Counted from the stretch's first letter, positions 26,557 through 37,311 are shown. The stretch: DNA of 61,622 nucleotides from Shewanella sp. AS1 (GCF_021412565.1 NZ_JAKCLJ010000015.1:1-61622); one strand, 5' to 3'. Notes: generated from the sequence alone by a model not told the origin. Translations and numbers: made by a program.

Positions 26557-29405
26557 CTTCACTGCCGCACAGGCAGCTCAGAAATAAAAAGCTGTAGAAG
26601 CGCCGAGCCTGAACACCTTCACTGCCGCACAGGCAGCTCAGAAATCTATGTAATAAAGGCAGCCCCCTTGCTTCGCCTTCACTGCCGCACAGGCAGCTCA
26701 GAAAGCTACCAAGATCGTCCCAATCCTCTAAGGTTTCTTCACTGCCGCACAGGCAGCTCAGAAATGAGAATGAAAGGTATGTGGCTCTTGCAACTCCTTC
26801 ACTGCCGCACAGGCAGCTCAGAAAACTGCCGACGATTTGAAAGGCAAAGACTTTGCCTTCACTGCCGCACAGGCAGCTCAGAAATTAACGATCAGCAAAA
26901 TCATTTCAACAAGCTCCTTCACTGCCGCACAGGCAGCTCAGAAAATCATCTTTTCGCCATTGCACATCGTAAGCGACTTCACTGCCGCACAGGCAGCTCA
27001 GAAAGATCCATTACTACTGCCGTGGTGGCATTAGTGCTTCACTGCCGCACAGGCAGCTCAGAAAAGAAGCGAGCAAGGCCAGACGCCCGCGAATTGCTTC
27101 ACTGCCGCACAGGCAGCTCAGAAAAAACATTAATAAGATTTTGAGGCGTATTAAAACTTCACTGCCGCACAGGCAGCTCAGAAATCGCACTTGGCTGTAA
27201 ATGTGATCGCCAAGCGCTTCACTGCCGCACAGGCAGCTCAGAAATCACTTCTAGATTTTGACGCCTTAAGCGATGGCTTCACTGCCGCACAGGCAGCTCA
27301 GAAATCCAGCAAACTCTAGATATGAGAGCGCCTCTCCTTCACTGCCGCACAGGCAGCTCAGAAAACAGGCCCGAAATACTGCATTCCTCGCTCAACCTTC
27401 ACTGCCGCACAGGCAGCTCAGAAAACTACAAAATCCCCATATCAACCAACTTCTTCCTTCACTGCCGCACAGGCAGCTCAGAAAGTTATAAGTCCATGCG
27501 TTTGTCCCATCAAATCCTTCACTGCCGCACAGGCAGCTCAGAAAAATAATGATGTAAGACTGTGTAACGGGCACAACTTCACTGCCGCACAGGCAGCTCA
27601 GAAAGTCACAGCAGGAACAGTGCCAAGCGCGCCAGACTTCACTGCCGCACAGGCAGCTCAGAAATCCCGCAGATAACTTGTTAGCCCGCGAGTATTCTTC
27701 ACTGCCGCACAGGCAGCTCAGAAAATTCAATATCGCTATCAATATCAACCCAGTCGCTTCACTGCCGCACAGGCAGCTCAGAAAATGATGGGCGAACGTC
27801 AAACAGAAATGGCCTTCTTCACTGCCGCACAGGCAGCTCAGAAAATAAGAACGCCAACATACGCATGAATGGCGTCCTTCACTGCCGCACAGGCAGCTCA
27901 GAAACCCAGCTCGACAATCTCATTCATTGCGCAGTCCTTCACTGCCGCACAGGCAGCTCAGAAAGACCAGTTACGACAAACCCGCAGCGATACCGCCTTC
28001 ACTGCCGCACAGGCAGCTCAGAAATTGAACAAAGTAAACAGCCATAAATCACCTCTCTTCACTGCCGCACAGGCAGCTCAGAAAGCTGGAAGAAACCACG
28101 GAACCAGTAACAACAACTTCACTGCCGCACAGGCAGCTCAGAAATGCCAATCGACATTACATCGAGACAGCGACGACTTCACTGCCGCACAGGCAGCTCA
28201 GAAAAAACTGGACGCTTGCAGATGAAAAAGGCTTAGCTTCACTGCCGCACAGGCAGCTCAGAAAAAAGCCTTTGCGCGTAACGGCATCCATGAGCTCTTC
28301 ACTGCCGCACAGGCAGCTCAGAAATAAAAGGATAAAACCATGAAACAACATCTGATCTTCACTGCCGCACAGGCAGCTCAGAAAGGTATATACCCACCGT
28401 TCAATTAGTGGGCTAGCTTCACTGCCGCACAGGCAGCTCAGAAAATTGAGTACATCGAACAGCAAGATGTGAGCAACTTCACTGCCGCACAGGCAGCTCA
28501 GAAAATCACGACCATTTGACCTGACCTATTGCCAGACTTCACTGCCGCACAGGCAGCTCAGAAACCTTGCTCAGCTTCCTGAACCCCCTCACTGGGCTTC
28601 ACTGCCGCACAGGCAGCTCAGAAAGCCAATATGTTGAATAGCCGCTCCCCGAAAATCTTCACTGCCGCACAGGCAGCTCAGAAAAATGGTCAAACTAAAG
28701 CCGTTCGCGCCGGTGCCTTCACTGCCGCACAGGCAGCTCAGAAAATCACGGCTGCGCTGAATGGCAAGATCATAATCTTCACTGCCGCACAGGCAGCTCA
28801 GAAATCACGGGGTTCAGGGTGCGCTTCGCGCGGGGTCTTCACTGCCGCACAGGCAGCTCAGAAATGTTAGCTGCTTAAAGTAGGTTTCATCGGTGACTTC
28901 ACTGCCGCACAGGCAGCTCAGAAAAAAGACCTTAGCACCGGGTAAATAAGAGTAAACTTCACTGCCGCACAGGCAGCTCAGAAATGCTTAACTAAACCAA
29001 GGCCAAGGACGGCTATCTTCACTGCCGCACAGGCAGCTCAGAAAAAGACGGTGACATGAAAATGCAACGTGATGCACTTCACTGCCGCACAGGCAGCTCA
29101 GAAATCTACGTGCGACTTGATCAGCAGCGAAAACAGCTTCACTGCCGCACAGGCAGCTCAGAAACTTGAATGCTAATTCCTCATTAGTTTGCTTTTCCTT
29201 CACTGCCGCACAGGCAGCTCAGAAACTTGCGTGATGCTACAGCCATCGGCGTAAAGGCTTCACTGCCGCACAGGCAGCTCAGAAAGATAGCGCCGCCCCT
29301 GCTGAGATAACCACCCACTTCACTGCCGCACAGGCAGCTCAGAAATGCACTGACATAGGACCTCGCTTTAATTAGCGCTTCACTGCCGCACAGGCAGCTC
29401 AGAAA

Positions 29406-29431
29406 ATCACCATCGCCAGTACCAGTTCCAT
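29406..29431 (+). other. Unusually short 26-nt spacer
   Basis: The distance between repeat starts 29378 and 29432 is 54 instead of 60. Both flanking repeats are intact, so the spacer itself is 26 nt. Confidence 0.9.
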
Positions 29432-32133
29432 CTTCACTGCCGCACAGGCAGCTCAGAAATTGTTGAATAGCAGTAGAAAAACCAGCCCTTACTTCACTGC
29501 CGCACAGGCAGCTCAGAAAGACTGGGATATTCAAGAAAGCGACCCCGATCCCTTCACTGCCGCACAGGCAGCTCAGAAAGCTTTTTACACAAAGTGGTTA
29601 AATATCTATCACTTCACTGCCGCACAGGCAGCTCAGAAACAGAGGCATTAAAAACAATAACCCGCTGAATACTTCACTGCCGCACAGGCAGCTCAGAAAT
29701 AAGAGCAGCGCGGCGAACCCTGCCGATCAAACTTCACTGCCGCACAGGCAGCTCAGAAAAGATAGCGATATACCCGGCGCCGACCCCAAACCTTCACTGC
29801 CGCACAGGCAGCTCAGAAATAATTGCAAAATGGATCAGCGGTCTGGCGATGCTTCACTGCCGCACAGGCAGCTCAGAAAATTAAGAATGCGTTATACCCC
29901 TCAGTTTTGGACTTCACTGCCGCACAGGCAGCTCAGAAAGTGGCGTGGCGCTGCCCTCTGTTACCCTGCAACTTCACTGCCGCACAGGCAGCTCAGAAAA
30001 CGGTATTGAGCGTGGCGGTGGCGGGGTCGCCCTTCACTGCCGCACAGGCAGCTCAGAAAAGAAATAAACTAAAGCAGTGGGCTGACTCATGCCTTCACTG
30101 CCGCACAGGCAGCTCAGAAATGGCAGAGAATGGCCTAAAACCCTACATGGACCTTCACTGCCGCACAGGCAGCTCAGAAAGCAACAGTGTAGCGGGTACG
30201 CTCGATTTACACCTTCACTGCCGCACAGGCAGCTCAGAAAAATCGCCGTCGTCTTTGCGCCATTGCACATCGCTTCACTGCCGCACAGGCAGCTCAGAAA
30301 TTGATTTGGCTGGTCGTATCCGTTGGGCTAAGCTTCACTGCCGCACAGGCAGCTCAGAAATGCAATAACCGCAGCGGCGACTGATTTCATAACTTCACTG
30401 CCGCACAGGCAGCTCAGAAAACCTCACGGGCAATGGCTGCAGGGTCGTTACCCTTCACTGCCGCACAGGCAGCTCAGAAAATCGAGGGAAGTTATGCCGT
30501 GATCGCAGCTAACTTCACTGCCGCACAGGCAGCTCAGAAATAAAGGGTTTCCCCTCGCTGGCCGGTGCTGCTCTTCACTGCCGCACAGGCAGCTCAGAAA
30601 AACAAGTTTGATCCCAAGTTGCGCGAGCGTAACTTCACTGCCGCACAGGCAGCTCAGAAATCAATAAATTGGGAGCCACTTTTAAAGCTCGTCTTCACTG
30701 CCGCACAGGCAGCTCAGAAAACAACCAAATGACGAAACATGCGAATCTTATTCTTCACTGCCGCACAGGCAGCTCAGAAAATCCCTAAATTTCACCTTGC
30801 TACCGTACAGTATCTTCACTGCCGCACAGGCAGCTCAGAAACAACAGGCAAACACAGGAGGCTAAACCATGAACTTCACTGCCGCACAGGCAGCTCAGAA
30901 ACGACCGAGGGGATGCGGCTAAACTGTTCGGCACTTCACTGCCGCACAGGCAGCTCAGAAACGTCTGTGCCCGTATTGTACTGCCAGCTATAGCTTCACT
31001 GCCGCACAGGCAGCTCAGAAAATCCCAACGCTCATTTTTCAGCTTATACAAACCTTCACTGCCGCACAGGCAGCTCAGAAAAGCCATGGCGAAAGGCTTT
31101 GACGGTTGCATGGCTTCACTGCCGCACAGGCAGCTCAGAAAGACTCAGACGGCTGGACTGGCGAGATAGTCAGCTTCACTGCCGCACAGGCAGCTCAGAA
31201 AATCGTCTACGCCAGGCGTATTAATAACATGATCTTCACTGCCGCACAGGCAGCTCAGAAAAATTGCGACTATTAAACCAAATACCACACTCACTTCACT
31301 GCCGCACAGGCAGCTCAGAAAAAGATACCGGTTCAATTTTCCAACCAGCAGCACTTCACTGCCGCACAGGCAGCTCAGAAAGCACTGTTCCCTAAGAGCA
31401 GCGCGGCGAACCCCTTCACTGCCGCACAGGCAGCTCAGAAATAATCGTGTTTGGCTTGGGTGTATTGCATCGCCTTCACTGCCGCACAGGCAGCTCAGAA
31501 AATGACGTGCCAGTCAGGGATGCCGCTCTTGCGCTTCACTGCCGCACAGGCAGCTCAGAAAGCGCGGATACATCTTTTTAGCACAAGAGAAAGCTTCACT
31601 GCCGCACAGGCAGCTCAGAAAAAGACAAAGAAATCGTTTCTTGCGATGTATTCCTTCACTGCCGCACAGGCAGCTCAGAAACTGCGGTTTAATTCTGCGC
31701 CGTATTGAACGCTCTTCACTGCCGCACAGGCAGCTCAGAAATTAGCATGAATTCAATCTCAGCCTTGGTTGGCCTTCACTGCCGCACAGGCAGCTCAGAA
31801 AACAAAGGAAATATGATGAAACTACTCACCAAGCTTCACTGCCGCACAGGCAGCTCAGAAAACAATGTGAAGCGGTTATAATGTCGCCGATGACTTCACT
31901 GCCGCACAGGCAGCTCAGAAACATTGGTGGCAAAGGGGCCAATTTGCTGCATCCTTCACTGCCGCACAGGCAGCTCAGAAATTTGTTTGACAAGGCAAAA
32001 CAAAAGGAGAGTTCTTCACTGCCGCACAGGCAGCTCAGAAATCTAATAGACGGCGCTCGGCCTCGTGACGCGCCTTCACTGCCGCACAGGCAGCTCAGAA
32101 AGCACAGTACGCGGGGAAACGCCACAAAATTCG

Positions 32134-32161
32134 CTTCACTGCCGCACAGGCAGCTTAGAAA
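32134..32161 (+). repeat. Intermediate CRISPR repeat at the repeat-type switch
   Basis: This single repeat carries the newer C at position 1 and the older T at position 23. Everything to its left has C1/C23 and everything to its right G1/T23. Confidence 0.95.
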
Positions 32162-35100
32162 ACACAGGCGGAAACGAGAGGAACGGAAAAAATGTTCACT
32201 GCCGCACAGGCAGCTTAGAAAAATTATCGAACAATCGGTTATCCCTGCCGGATGTTCACTGCCGCACAGGCAGCTTAGAAAGCGCCGCACTGCTCAGGCT
32301 CTGCGCTTTCGTCGTTCACTGCCGCACAGGCAGCTTAGAAATATTGGATATGGAAACACCAGGCGGCACAGTGGTTCACTGCCGCACAGGCAGCTTAGAA
32401 AAGTAATTGCAAGCATGACAGGCCACGCTTTAGGTTCACTGCCGCACAGGCAGCTTAGAAAAAGAGCTATATGTAACAATAATCTCAACAGAAGTTCACT
32501 GCCGCACAGGCAGCTTAGAAATTGATCAGTTTATTTGTAGACTTCTTACTTCTGTTCACTGCCGCACAGGCAGCTTAGAAAAGCCAGACCCGCCGCCGCT
32601 TTATCACTCAAAAGTTCACTGCCGCACAGGCAGCTTAGAAATCTCAATTTGATGGGTAATGATGACTGTGAAGGTTCACTGCCGCACAGGCAGCTTAGAA
32701 ATGAGTTACCGTTGCTGCTAATTTTAATTTGGGGTTCACTGCCGCACAGGCAGCTTAGAAAACAGATCCGCAGGGCCTATATCATGCAACCAAGTTCACT
32801 GCCGCACAGGCAGCTTAGAAAAATAACACCCGTGTAGTTAGAGGTGGTTTTATGTTCACTGCCGCACAGGCAGCTTAGAAAGTGACCTATGACGGCGCAC
32901 CCTACACCATAGGGTTCACTGCCGCACAGGCAGCTTAGAAATCAAGCTTTAACAGGTCAACGGTTGCGACCCCGTTCACTGCCGCACAGGCAGCTTAGAA
33001 ATCTATTGTGATTTTGTCTAGTTCTCTATCAAGGTTCACTGCCGCACAGGCAGCTTAGAAAGTTTGCAGCTTGGGCTTTAGCAAAACGCTCAGGTTCACT
33101 GCCGCACAGGCAGCTTAGAAAAGTATTCTCATTTGATGAAAATCCTGTTGATTGTTCACTGCCGCACAGGCAGCTTAGAAACGTCAGAACCAACAGACTT
33201 AACACCAATGCTTGTTCACTGCCGCACAGGCAGCTTAGAAATACTTGTGTATCCGGCTCCAATTATTGCACTCGTTCACTGCCGCACAGGCAGCTTAGAA
33301 ATGTGTGTGCATGATTACATTTCGATGGAATCGTTCACTGCCGCACAGGCAGCTTAGAAATCAACCCCCTTGCCTTTCGACCAGTCAAATTGGTTCACTG
33401 CCGTACAGGCAGCTTAGAAATTGTCAAACAAAGGTACCTAGAGCGAACTTTAGTTCACTGCCGCACAGGCAGCTTAGAAAATTATGTGAAAAGAACTTCA
33501 TGTTCGAAATGAGTTCACTGCCGCACAGGCAGCTTAGAAATATTCAGTGATATCGATATAGACAAAGCTGATGTTCACTGCCGCACAGGCAGCTTAGAAA
33601 TTTGACGAGCTGTGCATCAGCTTTGTCTATATGTTCACTGCCGCACAGGCAGCTTAGAAATCGTTGAGGTGGATTTTTGAGTTTATGCTCTAGTTCACTG
33701 CCGCACAGGCAGCTTAGAAAGCTAATGTTTAGCATTGCATCTGGAAATCTTCGTTCACTGCCGCACAGGCAGCTTAGAAATCTAGTTTGTAGAAAGCCAT
33801 GCACCGCGCCTTGTTCACTGCCGCACAGGCAGCTTAGAAATCAAGCGTTAACGGTCTGCCAGTCATATCGTAGTTCACTGCCGCACAGGCAGCTTAGAAA
33901 AGCCCCCTCGCCTGTGGTGGTTAGCCGATGTTGTTCACTGCCGCACAGGCAGCTTAGAAATATCGCAGGTATTATTGCGTCAATTTCAGCTTGTTCACTG
34001 CCGCACAGGCAGCTTAGAAATTAATAATCCCTTACTTAATAATCCCTTATTTGTTCACTGCCGCACAGGCAGCTTAGAAAAGAGGGTGGTTCTTTGCCAT
34101 GTCTTGGCTCTAGTTCACTGCCGCACAGGCAGCTTAGAAATTTCAGCGGTTTCTTCTCATTGATAAGCTCATGTTCACTGCCGCACAGGCAGCTTAGAAA
34201 ACAATTCCAACGTCAAAAGCTAACCGCTTCAGGTTCACTGCCGCACAGGCAGCTTAGAAAATGATCAGCCATTAAGTTAATTAGCGCGTCATGTTCACTG
34301 CCGCACAGGCAGCTTAGAAATAAAACGCTATCATTAGCAGTACAAAAGGCTCGTTCACTGCCGCACAGGCAGCTTAGAAATTCTTCGTAATTGTTTACTG
34401 ATGAACAATTAGGTTCACTGCCGCACAGGCAGCTTAGAAATTAATTGGTCTAGGTTGGGGTATTTGTGTAGCGTTCACTGCCGCACAGGCAGCTTAGAAA
34501 TGCAACGGGTCGCTGGTTAGGATCATCAGCAAGTTCACTGCCGCACAGGCAGCTTAGAAATTTCGCAGCATCCACGCGCCCACATGACTTGAGTTCACTG
34601 CCGCACAGGCAGCTTAGAAATATCGTCGACTGGTTAGAAAATACAGCACGGCGTTCACTGCCGCACAGGCAGCTTAGAAATCAATTTTGTCGGTCCACAT
34701 CTTGCGGTACTTGTTCACTGCCGCACAGGCAGCTTAGAAATATCGAGTAACTTGGTGCCGTTATCGATGGCGGTTCACTGCCGCACAGGCAGCTTAGAAA
34801 TTAAGCGCCATCGCCGATGGCCGCTGGGACGAGTTCACTGCCGCACAGGCAGCTTAGAAATTGTATTTATCTTCTAATGATCTTGCGATTAAGTTCACTG
34901 CCGCACAGGCAGCTTAGAAAAATAAAACAGTGGGTTTCTACAGTGCCTCTCCGTTCACTGCCGCACAGGCAGCTTAGAAATGCTCGCCGCGCGTTACGGT
35001 AAAAACTCACCGTTCACTGCCGCACAGGCAGCTTAGAAAGCAATATTTACGGCAAAACGGCCAAATTCAAAGTTCACTGCCGCACAGGCAGCTTAGAAAC

Positions 35101-36151
35101 GAAAGCTAACTACGAGTCATTTGCACGTTTCGTTCACTGCCGCACAGGCAGCTTAGAAATTAAGCGCCCCGCGCGGATAGCGCCTGAGTAAGTTCACTGC
35201 CGCACAGGCAGCTTAGAAAAACAGGGTTATTAAGGGGCGCATTGACCAGCGGTTCACTGCCGCACAGGCAGCTTAGAAATGCAGGCTATGAGGTGATCGT
35301 CGCGCAATACGGTTCACTGCCGCACAGGCAGCTTAGAAATGGCACCTCTGACAGCATGCGCAGGATCACCAGTTCACTGCCGCACAGGCAGCTTAGAAAT
35401 TGCGGATCACTTGCCCCCACCAAGGCGGTGCGTTCACTGCCGCACAGGCAGCTTAGAAATAATGCTAGTCACCACAGCAGAGCATACCGTAGTTCACTGC
35501 CGCACAGGCAGCTTAGAAATGAATCTCTTACTTGGACTCAGATACCAAAATGTTCACTGCCGCACAGGCAGCTTAGAAATATGGCTTCCAGCGCCTGGGA
35601 GCGGAAATCGTGTTCACTGCCGCACAGGCAGCTTAGAAATTACTGTTGAAATCAGTTCGCTATCAGTATTAGTTCACTGCCGCACAGGCAGCTTAGAAAT
35701 CATCGGTCCAGAACTCGGGCTTAATGGTGCGGTTCACTGCCGCACAGGCAGCTTAGAAAAATAACATTTAATAGACATAAAGCCCCCTACAGTTCACTGC
35801 CGCACAGGCAGCTTAGAAATTGTTCACCCAAGTGGGACGGCTATTTTATTGGTTCACTGCCGCACAGGCAGCTTAGAAAAAAAGGCCGTTATGAAAACAT
35901 CGGCTCATTAAGTTCACTGCCGCACAGGCAGCTTAGAAAAGATAGCGATATACCCGGCGCCGACCCAAAACGTTCACTGCCGCACAGGCAGCTTAGAAAG
36001 TCACTGTCCAGTACGGCTTCGATGATTGAATGTTCACTGCCGCACAGGCAGCTTAGAAATTCAGGAAACTAGAGCTGGATATCACCGCTACGTTCACTGC
36101 CGCACAGGCAGCTTAGAAAGCCCAATGGTTGGGGCTGTCGCTGTCGCGTTC

Positions 36152-36299
36152 GTTTACTGCCGCACAGGCAGCTTAGAAATTGTGTAATGTATTGATCTAT
36201 AAGTGTAGATCGTTCACTGCCGCACAGGCAGCTTAGAAAAACAACTAAGCTTGGTTATTTTTACTTTACTGGTTCACTGTCGTACAGGCAGCTTAGAAA
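36152..36299 (+). repeat. Degenerate leader-distal end of the array
   Basis: The repeat at 36152 begins GTTTACTG (C4 to T). The last repeat at 36272 reads CTGTCGTACAGG in its hairpin (two changes), with the stem kept by a G-U pair. Decay at this end marks it as the oldest part. Confidence 0.85.
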
Positions 36300-36330
36300 T
36301 GTTGAATCAGTTTGGCTTGCGAGAATAAAG

Positions 36331-36351
36331 TCGCCCCTTTTGCAGGGGCGA
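36331..36351 (-). terminator. Terminator between ytfE and the CRISPR array
   Basis: TCGCCCC, loop TTTTGCA, GGGGCGA form a GC-rich stem 13 bp past the ytfE stop; the minus strand continues CTTTATT. It may also stop the array transcript from the left. Confidence 0.65.
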
Positions 36352-36364
36352 ATTGGTTTGTCAC

Positions 36365-37087
36365 TTAGTCGGCGATAGCGATCGCTTTCGGGAAGAGAAT
36401 ATTGTTTTCTAGGTGTATATGCTGGTTAAGGTCGAGGACAAATTCATTAAGGGTGTTGTAACAGATACGCCAAGTGGTGCAAGCATGCTCCGGAGGGGTA
36501 AAGTTATTGGTTAGGGTTCTGAGTCTGTCGATGATCTCGCCGGCATCATTATGTTCATGTTCCATGGCGTTGATCGGGTTGCCAATATGACCAAAGCAGC
36601 CATTTACTTGTTCACCTGCGGCCAAGGCTCGAATCGCGGGGAATAGGATCTGTTCCTCTTTCATCAGGTGAGGCATTAACTCTTCGATCAGGGCTTTAAT
36701 CCAACCCGCGAAAGGCTTTATCTCTTGATAATGTTCACCGTGGGCGCGTACCATTTTTTGGCTGTACTCAATCAGTAATGGTGCCTTTTCACGCACATAG
36801 TTATGGTGTGTCGATTCGATGTAATCAATTAGCTCGCTCAATGGCAGTTGGCTAAGGGTGTTATCTTCAAGGCCCTGCTGCTTAATCTGATCTAAGGCTG
36901 ATTCTACTTCTGCCAAGTCGATATCTGCCTTTTCGCAAGCTTTGGCTAAGGTACGTTTGCCGCCACAGCAAAAATCGATACCGTATCGACTAAACACATG
37001 AGCGCGCCTAAAGTCAGCCGCAACAAGGCTACCGACGGTTTCATTGGCATAATTAATGGTGACACTGTTAGCTGGAGATAAAGGCAT
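36365..37087 (-). CDS. ytfE: Iron-sulfur cluster repair protein YtfE (RIC/ScdA type)
   Basis: A di-iron hemerythrin-like protein that helps restore iron-sulfur clusters after nitric oxide or oxidative damage. The N-terminal ScdA domain ends with the DFCCGGKRTL motif (Cys40, Cys41). The C-terminal hemerythrin-like domain supplies the His/Glu ligands seen in THHNYV, MPHLMKEEQILFP, MEHEHNDAG and HIHLENNILFP. The ATG at 37087 has GGGAG five bases upstream; an earlier TTG at 37099 would remove that site. The length of 240 is slightly above E. coli YtfE (220). It stands alone at the right border of the CRISPR array. Confidence 0.93.
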   Translation of the reverse strand: MPLSPANSVTINYANETVGSLVAADFRRAHVFSRYGIDFCCGGKRTLAKACEKADIDLAEVESALDQIKQQGLEDNTLSQLPLSELIDYIESTHHNYVREKAPLLIEYSQKMVRAHGEHYQEIKPFAGWIKALIEELMPHLMKEEQILFPAIRALAAGEQVNGCFGHIGNPINAMEHEHNDAGEIIDRLRTLTNNFTPPEHACTTWRICYNTLNEFVLDLNQHIHLENNILFPKAIAIAD

Positions 37088-37311
37088 GATGACTCCCAAA
37101 TAAAAAGGTTCATATAAAAAGCATGTTTATAGTATGAGGCTTACTGAGCAAATTCAAATAAAACTTGAGTAATTTACTCGGGTAAAAGCGGTTTGTTGAG
37201 CTAGATCATAATTTGATCTTACTTAGATGAGTTTTAGCTGTGTGCTTAGGAAGGCTGCTCACGAGGCAGATCAAGCTTGGGGCAAGAACACTACGGGTGA
37301 CAGGGACAGAT
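37088..37311 (-). promoter_or_regulatory. ytfE upstream region with FNR-like box and palindrome
   Basis: TTGAG-CTAG-ATCAT (37196-37209) matches the FNR/EtrA consensus at 8 of 10 defined positions. GAGTAA-T-TTACTC (37167-37179) is a perfect 13-bp palindrome. Both are upstream of ytfE, whose relatives respond to NO and anaerobiosis through FNR-family, NsrR or NorR regulators. Which protein binds is unknown. Confidence 0.45.

Larger units (their letters stand above)
26557..36299 (+). CRISPR. Type I-F CRISPR array, 163 repeats and 162 spacers
   Basis: Repeats are 28 bp and spacers almost all 32 bp, giving a 60-bp period. I counted 163 repeats from 26557 to 36272. The repeat contains the I-F hairpin CTGCC-GCACA-GGCAG. 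Repeats 1-93 start CTTCACTG and end GCAGCTCAGAAA. Repeat 94 (32134) starts CTTCACTG but ends GCAGCTTAGAAA. Repeats 95-163 start GTTCACTG and end GCAGCTTAGAAA, the form closest to known I-F repeats. Spacer exceptions: 33 nt after 29165, 30060 and 30781; 26 nt at 29406; 31 nt after 33302 and 34981. Variant repeats occur at 33393, 36152 and 36272. The newest spacers are at the left. Confidence 0.98.

Noticed and set aside
26668..35764. Dozens of open frames of 60-210 codons inside the CRISPR array, with repeating peptides such as LHCRTGSSE, FTAAQAAQK and FLSCLCGSE
   Set aside because: The 60-bp period is a multiple of three and the repeat lacks stops in several frames, so the frames are artefacts of the repeat. 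None has a ribosome binding site or non-repeat coding signal.
26557..36299. Self-targeting spacers against genes in this window
   Set aside because: I noticed no match while reading, but I could not make an exhaustive comparison, so no claim is made either way.
36300..36364. A second leader at the right end of the array
   Set aside because: The sequence is short and contains a terminator; the adjacent repeats are degenerate and the repeat orientation puts the leader on the left.
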